Made by a program: the position numbers and the translations under genes
Part shown: piece by piece, positions 8,717 through 16,874 of the stretch
Position numbering within the stretch: position 1 is the stretch's first letter
Layout: each line of letters starts with the position of its first letter
Notes under the pieces: generated by a model
Told to the model about the DNA's origin: nothing
Seen by the model: only the letters and a program-made list of their open reading frames with translations
The model's database searches: none
From: Bog-473 sp963751335
Lineage (GTDB): Bacteria; Actinomycetota; Acidimicrobiia; Acidimicrobiales; RAAP-2
DNA length: 64,000 nt
Reading direction: 5' to 3'
NCBI GenBank assembly: GCA_963751335.1
Contig: CAVVUB010000008.1
Span: forward strand, 1,116,001 to 1,180,000

Positions 8717-9192
8717 GCATGGCTCCGTCGATGAACCGGCGTCCCCCGAACTGGGTGCTCGCCACGTCGCTCGGCCTCTCTCTGGCCGCGGTCGGCATCG
8801 CCTCGTACCTCACCGTCGCCCACTACGCCGATCCCGGCGCGCTCGCCTGCCCGGACCGCGGTGTCGTGAACTGCACGTTGGTCACCACCAGCCCCGAATC
8901 CGTGGTGTTCGGAGTTCCCCTCGCCGTGCTCGGGCTTGTCTGGGCCGTGGCGATGGTGGGTCTGTGCGTCCCCTCGGCGTGGCGGTCGCGCGCCGAGTGG
9001 GTCGGGCACACCCGCCTGATTGCAACGGGGGTTGGAGCCGTCACGGTGGTGTACCTCGTCTACACCGAGCTGTTTCGCATCGGCGCCATCTGCCTCTGGT
9101 GCAGCGCAATGCACGTGACCGCCGTTGCGCTCTTCGGGGTGGTCATGGCGGCACGGGCACAGACCGGTGCAGCGGTGACGGCCCATGGCTGA
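8713..9192 (+). CDS. Vitamin K epoxide reductase (VKOR) family protein
   Basis: The 159-residue integral membrane protein has four hydrophobic helices and the full VKOR cysteine set: loop cysteines C46 and C54 and the active-site CLWC at C127/C130 near the quinone site. Bacterial VKORs pass electrons from periplasmic DsbA-like thiol oxidases to quinones, replacing DsbB. The ATGA overlap with the upstream DUF929 gene supports a functional pair. Length is normal for a single-domain bacterial VKOR without a fused thioredoxin domain. The end of this gene is overlapped on the opposite strand by the read-through part of the DUF885 frame. Confidence 0.85.
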   Translation: MSMAPSMNRRPPNWVLATSLGLSLAAVGIASYLTVAHYADPGALACPDRGVVNCTLVTTSPESVVFGVPLAVLGLVWAVAMVGLCVPSAWRSRAEWVGHTRLIATGVGAVTVVYLVYTELFRIGAICLWCSAMHVTAVALFGVVMAARAQTGAAVTAHG

Positions 9193-11441
9193 AACCCACG
9201 GAGATGGGGCCTTTTGCCCCTACTGCGACCGCTGTGCGTCCCCTCAGAATCACAGGAGGACATCTGCACATGCGGGATGCGGGTGGGCGGGAGGAGATTC
9301 CGATGCAGCAGCGTGAGCACCCGATGGAGGACGGCGCCAGCCTCCTGGTGCGAGAGTGCGAGGCGTTCCTCGAGGGGACCTTGGCGGAGCACCTCGACGA
9401 GCTGGGCATTGTCGTGCCCGTTTGGGCGTGGACCAACCTGTTGGCCCATGGCGGACCCGAGCAGGTCACCGATTGCGTGTGCTCGCAGAACCACCCCCGG
9501 CGCTCGGACCGGGACTGGAGCGTGGCCCGGGCTCTCCTGGCCTTCGAGATCTTCGACCTCATGGAGGCGGGCTACCCGCTTGAAGACCTCCAAGAGGACG
9601 TCCTGATCCCCCTCGAGCTCGAGTTGGCGTCTCGCCCTGAGGTCAGCCGGTGGACGCCCCGCCAGTGGCTCGACACCGTGGACGAGGCCATTCGCAGCCA
9701 GCAGGTCACGTTCGGCCTGTAGTCGAGAGTACGGGGAGCGAACCGGCGGAGACGCCGGTTCGCCCAGTCGAGCCGGCCGCGTCAGGTGGACGGAACGGGC
9801 CACCCAGCGTTCGACCGTGTTGGCCAGCGCCGGGAGCGGGAGGGATCCCGCCCGCAGAACGACGTCGTGGAACTCGCGCAAGTCGAAGCGGGAACCGAGC
9901 CGTTCCGATGCCTCCCGGCGCAGGCGGACAATCTCGAGGCGGCCGGTCATGTAGGCCAACGCCTGTCCCGGATAGGAGATGTAACGGTCGACCTCCGATT
10001 CCATCTCGATGCGGGGCATCGGCGCATGCTCCACGAGCCAGTCGACGGCCTGTGTCCGGGTCCAACCCAAGGCGTGCAGTCCGGTGTCGACCACCAGGCG
10101 GCCGGCGCGCCAGGCGTCGGCCGCGAAGAGTCCCATCCGCGAGAGGTCGTCGCTGTAGAGCCCCATCTCGTCGGCGAGCCGCTCGCTGTAGAGGCCCCAG
10201 CCCTCGGCGCAGGCGGTGTCGAAGAGCACGCGCCGGGCCGGGGCCAGTTCACTGTTCTCGAGGGCGATGGTCAGCTGAAAGTGGTGTCCTGGCACGGCCT
10301 CGTGGAAGGCCACGTCCTCGGCCGCGTAGCGGTGGCGCTCCTCCGGCTTCGAGGTGTTCAGGTAGTACGTGCCCTTGCGGGACCCGTCGATGGCGCCGAC
10401 CAGGTAGTAGGCCGCAGCCATCCCCGCTTCCTCGGTCTCGGGCACCGCCTCGACGACACAGGCATCCTTGGGGACCACGCCGAACCACTTCGGGGCCTCG
10501 GCCTCGGCAGCGGCAACGACGCCACGGGCGTGCTCGAGCATTTCCTCGCGGTTCTGGTAGCGCAGGCTGAGGTCGGTGGTCAGTCGATCGAATATCTCGC
10601 CGATGTCAGTCGTTCCCCAGAGCTTCGAACCCGTCTGGCGGAACTCCCCACTCACTTGCTCGACGATCTCGAGTCCCATGGCATGGAGCTCGTCGGCACT
10701 GTGACGAGTGGAGGTGTGCAACTGGACCAGCTTGGCGTACATGGTGTCGCCGTCGGGCAGGTGGCAGATCCCCGGATGCTCGTCGTCGCGTGCCGCGGGG
10801 AGGACATCGGTGGACAGGCTCTGGCGGTAGCTGGTGAGTGCCGGCCGGACATGCTCGTCGATCTCTAGGGCTAGCCGATCTGCAAAGGCCGCGTCCTCGT
10901 GGCCGCGGAAATCCAACCCGCCGGCCGTCGCGTCCGTGGCCAGCATTTCGAGTTGCACCATGGCCGATTCCACGAGCCGCCGCACCGCCGTGCGCCCCGC
11001 TGCAGCGCCTTCACGGTGGCGCTCGGCCACGGTGGAGAGCATGCCGGGCAGAGCGCGGAGGCGGGCCACGTAGCCGTCTTGGCGTTCTTTGGTGTCGAGC
11101 GCGAGCTTGGGCAGCAGCGTCAAGACGCCGTTGACCGGGTCGACGAACGTGTCGCAGACGGTGAACTCCACGAGGGGCACGGCCGCCGCGCCCGCCATGT
11201 TTGCCGCCATGCGGCGCACGAAGTCCAGTGTCTGGAGTTGGACCTCGTTGAGTCCGGTGTCGTCGAATTGCGCCGCCTGCTCGGCGAGTGCGGCCAACCG
11301 TGTGCCCTGTGCCAGCTCGGACGCCTTCGAGAAGTCGGGCAACCGCTCGTCGTAGCCGGGGAAGCCGTAGAGCGATCCGGCGAGCGGGTCGGCGTCGAGC
11401 GTCGTCTCGAGGAGTTCGGACGCCAAATCGTCAGGAGTCAT
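9060..11441 (-). CDS. DUF885-family zinc peptidase, probable lost stop
   Basis: Residues 1-549 are a complete DUF885 protein, a family of predicted metallopeptidases. The zinc site is HEAVPGHHF (380-388) with a downstream glutamate in CAEGWGLYSE (411-420). The family normally ends right after a motif like FHDVVLRAGSLPLPAL...W, here at about base 9795. The given frame instead runs on for 244 residues of low-complexity sequence, antisense to the 139-aa gene and into the VKOR gene. Removing one base from the GGG at 9797-9799 would bring a TGA into frame ending at 9782, just before the hairpin at 9738. I therefore believe the natural gene is about 9782-11441 (roughly 552 aa). Start ATG 11441. Confidence 0.85.
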   Translation of the reverse strand: MTPDDLASELLETTLDADPLAGSLYGFPGYDERLPDFSKASELAQGTRLAALAEQAAQFDDTGLNEVQLQTLDFVRRMAANMAGAAAVPLVEFTVCDTFVDPVNGVLTLLPKLALDTKERQDGYVARLRALPGMLSTVAERHREGAAAGRTAVRRLVESAMVQLEMLATDATAGGLDFRGHEDAAFADRLALEIDEHVRPALTSYRQSLSTDVLPAARDDEHPGICHLPDGDTMYAKLVQLHTSTRHSADELHAMGLEIVEQVSGEFRQTGSKLWGTTDIGEIFDRLTTDLSLRYQNREEMLEHARGVVAAAEAEAPKWFGVVPKDACVVEAVPETEEAGMAAAYYLVGAIDGSRKGTYYLNTSKPEERHRYAAEDVAFHEAVPGHHFQLTIALENSELAPARRVLFDTACAEGWGLYSERLADEMGLYSDDLSRMGLFAADAWRAGRLVVDTGLHALGWTRTQAVDWLVEHAPMPRIEMESEVDRYISYPGQALAYMTGRLEIVRLRREASERLGSRFDLREFHDVVLRAGSLPLPALANTVERWVARSVHLTRPARLGEPASPPVRSPYSRLQAERDLLAANGLVHGVEPLAGRPPADLRARRQLELEGDQDVLLEVFKRVARLHEVEDLEGQESPGHAPVPVRAPGVVLRAHAIGDLLGSAMGQQVGPRPNGHDNAQLVEVLRQGPLEERLALSHQEAGAVLHRVLTLLHRNLLPPTRIPHVQMSSCDSEGTHSGRSRGKRPHLRGFQPWAVTAAPVCARAAMTTPKSATAVTCIALHQRQMAPMRNSSV
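9303..9722 (+). CDS. Hypothetical soluble protein (139 aa)
   Basis: The ATG at 9303 is preceded by a good GGGAGGAG ribosome site. The product is acidic and mostly helical, with a central segment (VVPVWAWTNLLAHG) and a cysteine pair DCVCSQNHP around residues 57-65. I do not recognise a family. It follows the VKOR gene by 110 bases and is followed directly by a strong hairpin, which marks the end of the transcription unit. The whole gene is overlapped antisense by an unnatural extension of the DUF885 frame, which I take to be non-coding. Confidence 0.65.
   Translation: MQQREHPMEDGASLLVRECEAFLEGTLAEHLDELGIVVPVWAWTNLLAHGGPEQVTDCVCSQNHPRRSDRDWSVARALLAFEIFDLMEAGYPLEDLQEDVLIPLELELASRPEVSRWTPRQWLDTVDEAIRSQQVTFGL
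9738..9763. terminator. Hairpin between convergent genes
   Basis: A perfect 11-base-pair stem (GCGAACCGGCG with its complement) closes a GAGA loop, 15 bases after the stop of the 139-aa gene. It lacks a T tract, as is common in high-GC genomes. Its position between two convergent genes suggests a bidirectional terminator and marks where the DUF885 gene should already have stopped. Confidence 0.6.
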
Positions 11442-11788
11442 CCACCCGAAACCTACCCCAACTGCGATTCAGGATCATGGTGGTTCCCGTCCTTCGGGCC
11501 GCTGGCCGTCGGGTCCGTCAGCATGTGCAGAGCGACGTGGGGCTCATGCGCGTCGAGCCCTGAACGGAAAGCGCGACGAGAGCTCCCCCGTTCGGGTCGG
11601 TGCCGCGCTGCCGCCGGGCCGATCCCCCCGATGACTCTGTCGGCGCCAGCGGTCCCGAGGGACACCGACGATTCGGATGGAGCCTCCGAGAGGAGGGCAC
11701 CTCCCTTCGCCGTGACCCGGAACCGCCGACGCCAGCCGTCGTGTCACGGAACGAGCGTGACGCTTGGGCCCCGCGATATCGGAAATGA
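11442..11788. other. Gene-free stretch
   Basis: This is the upstream region of the DUF885 gene and the space beyond the terminator of the secreted-protein gene. Open frames here are short, overlap each other on both strands and have no ribosome sites. I see no RNA gene. It must contain the DUF885 promoter. Confidence 0.4.
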
Positions 11789-11820
11789 GAAAGGGACGGG
11801 GCCGAAGCCCCGTCCCTTTC
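11789..11820 (-). terminator. Strong hairpin terminator with UUCG loop
   Basis: A perfect 14-base-pair stem (GAAAGGGACGGGGC and its complement) closes a four-base loop. Read on the minus strand the loop is TTCG closed by C-G, the exceptionally stable tetraloop. It lies 43 bases downstream of the stop of the secreted-protein gene, so it is assigned to that gene; the following sequence is only mildly T-rich. Confidence 0.75.
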
Positions 11821-11862
11821 ACGCCCGATCACTCGGGCCTGTACTCGGTGCAGCTTTTGTCG

Positions 11863-12588
11863 TTAGTTGAAAACGATCGAGCTGGTCGCAGGATCGATGG
11901 CGGCGGTCTGGATTTGCTCCGTCAGCGGGGCCGTCTGCAAAACCTCAGCGGTGATGTCATTCAGGAAATTTCCGCTGGTGCCCGGGCCCGTGTCAGTGCT
12001 GAGGCAGGCCGTGATCGTGGTGGCCGCACCCTTCTGTGAGGCAGGTGCCGAGAGCGTACCGGTGAGCACGAAGCCCGTCTCACCGCTCGGGCACTTCCCC
12101 GCACCGGTCCCGGAACCCGCCTGAGCGGACGTCTTGTTGGCTGCCACGTACATCGTGCTGCCGATCGTGAACGACGTGGTCTTCAGGTCCTTCGCCAGGT
12201 CGCCGGGACTGCTGACGAACTGATTGGCCGAGTCGTAGACGAAGTCGCCCGACGGGCATGGCGACGGCGGATTCGAGTCGGTGTCGCAGGTCACCTTGCT
12301 CACGGACTTGATCTTACTGGCGGCCACGGTGCCGGTCCCTTTGTGCTTGCCGGTGCACGTGCCACCCGTCGATGCAGACGTCGTAGACGTCGACTTCTTG
12401 CTCGCCGAAGCCGTGCCCTGGATCGACAATCCCGGTGACGCGAAGGTCACCGTTTGACCCGAGCCGCCCGAGCACGTGGTCGTCTTACCCGCGGCAAAGG
12501 CGTTCGTACTCGTCGCGACCTGTGCAACGCCGATCGAGAGGACCGGTACCGCACCCACCGCAAGTATTGCCATGATTTTACGTAACAA
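11863..12588 (-). CDS. Secreted protein of unknown function
   Basis: The 241-residue product has a clear Sec signal peptide: basic MLRKI, a hydrophobic core and a predicted cleavage after NAFA (about residue 32). The mature part is rich in Ser, Thr and Gly, with several cysteines spaced as pairs (for example CSGGSG, CTGKHKG, CDTDSNPPSPCPSG), suggesting a disulfide-stabilised extracellular beta-rich protein. The start is TTG 12588, after a GGTGGAG-like ribosome site; ATG 12573 is possible but would remove the basic n-region. A strong terminator follows. No family is recognised. The lower GC at third positions than in neighbours suggests it may be an acquired or fast-evolving gene. Confidence 0.7.
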   Translation of the reverse strand: MLRKIMAILAVGAVPVLSIGVAQVATSTNAFAAGKTTTCSGGSGQTVTFASPGLSIQGTASASKKSTSTTSASTGGTCTGKHKGTGTVAASKIKSVSKVTCDTDSNPPSPCPSGDFVYDSANQFVSSPGDLAKDLKTTSFTIGSTMYVAANKTSAQAGSGTGAGKCPSGETGFVLTGTLSAPASQKGAATTITACLSTDTGPGTSGNFLNDITAEVLQTAPLTEQIQTAAIDPATSSIVFN

Positions 12589-12972
12589 CTACTCCACCCC
12601 CATATTTCTTTCTCTTCGAGGCTGACGGGCGATCCCCAACGTTCCGTCGTGGACCGATGGCTTCGCCCGTGCAGCATTTTGTTTGCGCCACTCTGTCACA
12701 ACCGTCTCTGGAATGCTCGGGTCGAGCAGCCAAACGATTGCTTGGCATAGCTGCCCAGTCCGGACGTCTTCGCGGTTGATCGACGAAAGTCCAGGGTCAC
12801 GACCTCGCACCCTTTCATCGCAATATGCGTTGCCAGATAAACCGCAGCCCGGATCAACAACAGACCGCAGCCGGACCAACAGGAGGTGCCGCCGAGTCCC
12901 GAGACCGAGCGCCGGTGGCTAGCGTGTGCGGCGAGCGGAGCTCCCGCAGTCCTTCTGTCGCCAGGAAACCAC
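12589..12972. other. Divergent intergenic region
   Basis: About 380 bases separate the secreted-protein gene (minus) from the metallophosphoesterase (plus). It is visibly more AT-rich near 12600-12720 than the rest of the window, consistent with promoters. A 96-codon minus frame covers 12589-12879 but has atypical codon use and no ribosome site, so I do not call it. No RNA gene seen. Confidence 0.4.
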
Positions 12973-13722
12973 GTGAGAGTCCTCCTCGTCTCAGACCTCC
13001 ATTACTCCCTGCCCCAGCTGGACTGGGTGGTCGACGCCAGCTCGTCCTACGACGTTGTCGCCGTCGTCGGGGACAGCCTCAACATCAGCTCTGCAGTTCC
13101 GCTCGAGGCACAGAGCATCGTGGTGAGCCGTTATTTGGAAGAGATCGCGTCGAGGGCACAATTGGTCGTGAGCTCGGGCAATCACGATCTCACCGGCCCC
13201 GACGAACATGGCGAGCAGACCGCCCTGTGGCTGAGCCAGGTTCGTCGCATGGGTATTCCGACCGACGGGGACTCGGTCTTGGTGGAGAACACGCTCCTCA
13301 CGATCTGCCCCTGGTGGGACGGTCCCAAAAGCCGCTCCGAGGTGGCATTACAACTTCAAGCCGATGCGGCGCGGCGTCCGGCGCGCTGGGTGTGGCTTTA
13401 CCACTGGCCGCCTCTGGGATCGCCGACCTGCTGGACGGGCCGCCGTGACTACGGCGATTCGGATGTCTTGGGGTGGATCAAGGAATTCCAACCCGACCTG
13501 GTCTTCTGTGGGCACGTGCACGAATCACCCTTCAAGATCGACGGATCGTGGGTCGACCGGATCGGCCAGACCTGGGTGTTCAACGCGGGTCACCAGATCG
13601 GGAAGGTCCCCGCCTTCGTCGAACTCGACTTGGCAAGAGATCATGCACGATGGGCGTCCATCATGGGCTCGGAAACACTGGACCTGCGCGATCCCAGGCC
13701 GCCGGCCCGCTCCGTGTTCTGA
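12973..13722 (+). CDS. Calcineurin-like metallophosphoesterase
   Basis: The 249-residue protein carries the full binuclear-metal motif series: DLH (D8, H10), GD (33-34), GNHD (69-72), a tryptophan-histidine segment LYHWPP and GHVHES near residues 178-183. These ligate two metal ions for phosphoester hydrolysis. The start is GTG 12973, which directly begins the first beta strand (VRVLLVSDLH) and follows an AGGA site; the 29 codons upstream in frame are shadow. It stands alone and is convergent with the cyclic-nucleotide-binding gene. The substrate (nucleotide, phosphoprotein or phospholipid) cannot be judged. Confidence 0.85.
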   Translation: MRVLLVSDLHYSLPQLDWVVDASSSYDVVAVVGDSLNISSAVPLEAQSIVVSRYLEEIASRAQLVVSSGNHDLTGPDEHGEQTALWLSQVRRMGIPTDGDSVLVENTLLTICPWWDGPKSRSEVALQLQADAARRPARWVWLYHWPPLGSPTCWTGRRDYGDSDVLGWIKEFQPDLVFCGHVHESPFKIDGSWVDRIGQTWVFNAGHQIGKVPAFVELDLARDHARWASIMGSETLDLRDPRPPARSVF

Positions 13723-13766
13723 TCTTCAGACCCGCCGGAGGTCGACCGCTTTCCGGCGCGCCGCCG

Positions 13767-14249
13767 CTAATACTCCGGATCGGGGTCACGGGCGGATCCG
13801 GGCCGGGCAGGGCCGGACTGACGTTGCGCCAGGTGCGAGAGCACATCGGACACCATCGAGAGCCCGGTTGAGTCACCATACTGGTACTTCAGATCGGCCA
13901 GATAGCTCGACACGAAGTTCAGCCGTTCGGCCAAGCTGACCGCGATGAGTTTTGTGATCTCGGGGTCTCCAAGAAGAAAAGCTTCTCCCTCGTCGGCGTG
14001 GCGCAGGCGGGTGGGCTCCGTCGTGACGACGGTGGCGCCGTGGCGGGTCCCGAGAAGTACGGACATCTCACCGACGAGGGCACCTGGTTGGGTGATCGTG
14101 TTGACCGCGACGTCACCCTTGAAGACCTCGAGCGCGCCTTCGACCAAGACCCAGACTGCTCCGCTCGCTCCGCCTTCGGACACGACCGCCTGCCCAGCGT
14201 CGAACTCGACCAGGGGTAGGTGCATCGAGAGAGTCAGCAAGTCGGACAC
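13767..14249 (-). CDS. Stand-alone cyclic-nucleotide-binding domain protein
   Basis: The 160-residue protein is a Crp/CAP-type effector domain: a beta roll with FDAGQAVVSEGG, VLVEGALEVFKG and GALVGEMSVLLGTRHGATVV, the last forming the phosphate-binding cassette (GE at the centre, with an Arg-Ala-Thr-like RHGATV). A helical C-terminal part follows, but there is no DNA-binding helix-turn-helix. It could be a small cAMP/cGMP sensor acting through another protein. A tandem-repeat region lies just upstream of its start. No cyclase or kinase is adjacent, so the partner is unknown. Confidence 0.75.
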   Translation of the reverse strand: MSDLLTLSMHLPLVEFDAGQAVVSEGGASGAVWVLVEGALEVFKGDVAVNTITQPGALVGEMSVLLGTRHGATVVTTEPTRLRHADEGEAFLLGDPEITKLIAVSLAERLNFVSSYLADLKYQYGDSTGLSMVSDVLSHLAQRQSGPARPGSARDPDPEY

Positions 14250-14401
14250 ACCCGAACTCTACGGCACGCCCGAGAAGAGTTCGATCCGGGATCCTGGCAA
14301 ACGAGCACCATTCACGGGATCCTTGCGTGGTGCATCCGCGGGTGGGCCGCAGACGGATCGGGCGACCGCTCGCCCGAGACCAGTCGATACCGTGTGGGGG
14401 T

Positions 14402-14429
14402 CCTCGGTCCTCGGTCATCGGTCATCGGT
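14402..14429. repeat. 7-bp tandem repeat, four copies
   Basis: Two copies of CCTCGGT followed by two of CATCGGT run end to end in the space between the cyclic-nucleotide-binding gene and the alcohol dehydrogenase. It is non-coding. Slippage is the likely origin. Confidence 0.8.
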
Positions 14430-14460
14430 CGAGCCGGTTCAGAGCGGGGGTGCGATCGTC

Positions 14461-14490
14461 AGTCTCAGTCTCAGTCTCAGTCTCAGTCTC
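14461..14490. repeat. 6-bp microsatellite (AGTCTC)5
   Basis: Five perfect copies of AGTCTC lie about 50 bases upstream of the dehydrogenase start. The copy number could vary between strains and shift promoter spacing, but that is only a possibility. Confidence 0.85.
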
Positions 14491-14537
14491 CTCGATGACT
14501 CGGCATCGGCGTCCACCTAGTCCCTAGTGTTGGCGGG

Positions 14538-15572
14538 GTGCCATCACCACAGATGCCTGCAGCCGTCTATGTGGGCGACGGCAGAATCGCCGTCGAGCAG
14601 GTGCCCTGTCCGCAGCCGGGACCCGGCGAGGTGCTGGTCGAGATTGCTGAGTGCGGCATCTGCGGCTCCGATCTGCACATGGTCCTGGAGCGCTACGCCA
14701 AACCAGGTTCCATTCTCGGTCACGAATGGTCGGGCATCGTGGCCACCGCGCCCAGTGGTTCAGGCTGGCTACCCGGCGACCGGGTGGTGGGGAACCCGGC
14801 TCCGGGGTGCGGCGTCTGCCGACCCTGCCGGCGAGGCCGGCCTTCGGTGTGCCTGAACCGTGCCACCGCCGACTTCGCCGGATACCGCGGTGCCTTCTGT
14901 CAGTACAAGACGGTGACAACCGACGGCCTCATCAGGATTCCCGATTCCCTCCCGACGAGAGTGGCCGCGCTCGCCGAACCGACTGCCATCACCTTGCACG
15001 CGTTACGGCTGGCGCACGTTGAAGCAGGCGATCGGGTCCTTGTCACCGGGGCCGGGCCGGTGGGTCTCCTGCTCGTGGCCGTGCTGCGGACTCAGGGGAT
15101 CTCCGACATCACGGTGAGCGAGCCCTCGGCGGTCCGGCGCCAGCAGGCCCTCGACGTCGGGGCCACCCGGGTCGTAACTCCGGACGAGCTCGAGGCGCCA
15201 CCGATGGTGCTCCCGGTGGCGGACCCGTACGCCGTGGTGTTCGAATGCTCGGGTCACGCGAGCGCGGCTGAAGGGGGTCTCGGTCAGCTCGACTTCGCAG
15301 GCACGCTGGTGATCGTCGGAACAGGCTTCGAACCGCCGCGGGTCAATCAGAACCGGATGATCATCTTCGAACTCGAGATCATCGGGGCTTACAACTACAA
15401 CGACGAAGGGTTCCAGCCGGCCGTGGACCTCCTCGACAGTGGCACGTTGCCGTTGGACGCCTTGATCGAACCCGCCAACGTTGCGCTCAGCGACGTGATG
15501 GTGTCCATGGAGCGGCTCGCCCGGGGCGAGATACCCAGCAAGGTGATGGTCCAACCGGGCTTGTCCACATGA
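14538..15572 (+). CDS. Zinc-dependent alcohol/polyol dehydrogenase
   Basis: The 344-residue MDR dehydrogenase has the catalytic zinc ligands C42 (GICGSD) and H62-E63 (GHEW), a compact structural zinc lobe with C91, C94, C97 and C105, and the nucleotide-binding GAGPVG at 171-176. It resembles threonine/sorbitol-type dehydrogenases oxidising secondary alcohols with NAD(P)+. The start is GTG 14538. Its stop overlaps the ATG of the next gene (ATGA), so the VOC-like protein is translated with it and may act on the same compound. The substrate is unknown. Confidence 0.85.
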   Translation: MPSPQMPAAVYVGDGRIAVEQVPCPQPGPGEVLVEIAECGICGSDLHMVLERYAKPGSILGHEWSGIVATAPSGSGWLPGDRVVGNPAPGCGVCRPCRRGRPSVCLNRATADFAGYRGAFCQYKTVTTDGLIRIPDSLPTRVAALAEPTAITLHALRLAHVEAGDRVLVTGAGPVGLLLVAVLRTQGISDITVSEPSAVRRQQALDVGATRVVTPDELEAPPMVLPVADPYAVVFECSGHASAAEGGLGQLDFAGTLVIVGTGFEPPRVNQNRMIIFELEIIGAYNYNDEGFQPAVDLLDSGTLPLDALIEPANVALSDVMVSMERLARGEIPSKVMVQPGLST

Positions 15573-16027
15573 GCTCTCCACCGTTCGCCCCTCGGATCAA
15601 TCACGTGGCCATCAGCGTTGACGCCGAGATCATGGATGAGAACGGTCGTGCCGCGCTGCTGGCCTTCTTCTCTGAGGTCTTCGGGTGGACCGAGGGAGAC
15701 AACAGCACGGAGAAGGGAAATCCTCTCATTCTCTACACAGGGTCTTTGGGCCAGTTCCTCTATCTGCTGCCGGCAGAGAACGATTTCATGATCACGCCGA
15801 ACATGGATCACTTCGGGATGGAGGTTTCGTCCAAAGAGGAGTTGATGGCGATACTGGATCGAGCCAAGGCGTATCAGAGCAAAGACGACCGCGTGCGCAT
15901 CACCGATGTCGGCGACATGGTCACGCGCTATCAGGACAAGACGTACACGCTGACCAACGCCTACATCTGGTTCTTGATCCCACTGTGGATCGAGATCCAA
16001 CACGTGGAGCGGCGTACGGCGGACTGA
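15569..16027 (+). CDS. VOC-like protein coupled to dehydrogenase
   Basis: The 152-residue protein begins with INHVAISVDAEIMDENG and LLAFFSEVFGW, a first-module VOC signature, and has a later NMDHFGMEVSSKEELMAIL segment that would form the second module's strand and helix. It is shorter and less typical than classic glyoxalases, and its metal ligands are not all obvious. The ATGA overlap with the dehydrogenase implies a shared pathway. I rate the family as likely and the function as unknown. Confidence 0.65.
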   Translation: MSSPPFAPRINHVAISVDAEIMDENGRAALLAFFSEVFGWTEGDNSTEKGNPLILYTGSLGQFLYLLPAENDFMITPNMDHFGMEVSSKEELMAILDRAKAYQSKDDRVRITDVGDMVTRYQDKTYTLTNAYIWFLIPLWIEIQHVERRTAD

Positions 16028-16117
16028 CGCCCACCGCCGGCTGCGACCGGGCGGCGAAAACTGGGCACGCACGCCGAACAACAGGAATGTACAGCGGGAA
16101 TCGGTCATGGTTGGTCC

Positions 16118-16432
16118 ATGGCAGAGGCCCAATCAAAAGATCCGAAATCCGGTGTTCTCCGGCGATCTGGTCGCTGGCTGTTCCTGAATCGCCTGACCGG
16201 TCGCATCACCGTGGCCCAGTGGCCGAATGCGTCCCTGACCGTATTCATCGTCCTCGCCGTCGCGTTGCGATTTCTCCACCCAAACGGAGGCTCCGAGGAC
16301 GTGCTCCGTGTCGTCGCGGATGTGGCTCTCTTCGTGTGGGCGGCTGATGAGTTGATTCGTGGAGTCAATCCATTCCGTCGGATCCTCGGCCTGGTGGTCA
16401 TCGGCGCAACCATTGCCAGCTTGACTCTCTAG
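16118..16432 (+). CDS. Small membrane protein (YrdB/DUF2568-like size)
   Basis: The 104-residue protein has a basic amphipathic start (KDPKSGVLRRSGRW) and two or three hydrophobic segments (about 37-53, 62-79 and 86-103), with WAADELIRGVNPFRRILG between the last two. The Asp-Glu-Leu-Ile-Arg-Gly motif ahead of the final helix recurs in small actinobacterial membrane proteins, but I cannot name a function. The ATG at 16118 lies after a short gap from the VOC-like gene; no strong ribosome site is seen. Confidence 0.6.
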   Translation: MAEAQSKDPKSGVLRRSGRWLFLNRLTGRITVAQWPNASLTVFIVLAVALRFLHPNGGSEDVLRVVADVALFVWAADELIRGVNPFRRILGLVVIGATIASLTL

Positions 16433-16589
16433 GTTCAATCCCGGTTGACAGCACGGTTTGCGGTTGAGTTGTGGCAACTCGTCGGACAAAAGCGCTGAAC
16501 GCACGGTCCCGAGAACGCAATCCTTCACATCGCGGCACCCGTACTCCTTCTTGAACCCGGGGCAGCGATCTCATGGAGGACAGACCATC

Positions 16590-16799
16590 ATGACGAGTCG
16601 GACTCCGAACGGTCTACGCAAGGTCGCGCGACGACTCGCTCCGATCGCGATTGTGGCTGGTTTTGGCCTGGCCGCCGCCGCCTGCGGGTCCGGCAGCAGC
16701 GCGTCGACCGGTGGCCAACCCAACACAACGACGCCCTCAACGACGGCCGGACATTCGGGCGGGGGCTCGACGGCCGGAAACGGAGGAGCCTCGTTCTGA
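16590..16799 (+). CDS. Small secreted lipoprotein
   Basis: The 69-residue product has a basic n-region, a hydrophobic core and the lipobox LAAAAC, so it should be lipid-anchored at about Cys29 after cleavage by signal peptidase II. The mature part is only about 40 residues of Gly, Ser and Thr with no fold visible. A GGAGGA ribosome site is positioned nine bases before ATG 16590, which decides the start. The role is unknown; similar short Ser/Gly-rich lipoproteins are common in actinobacteria. Confidence 0.65.
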   Translation: MTSRTPNGLRKVARRLAPIAIVAGFGLAAAACGSGSSASTGGQPNTTTPSTTAGHSGGGSTAGNGGASF

Positions 16800-16874
16800 G
16801 GGGACGCTCCCGCTCAAGCGCGGCCCGTTGCGAGATCACGCCGGTCGACCTAGAACATAAACACTCAAACGTTG

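Noticed and set aside
12589..12879. A 96-codon minus-strand frame before the secreted-protein gene
   Set aside because: Codon use is unlike neighbours, there is no ribosome site, and no domain is visible; it is likely leader DNA.
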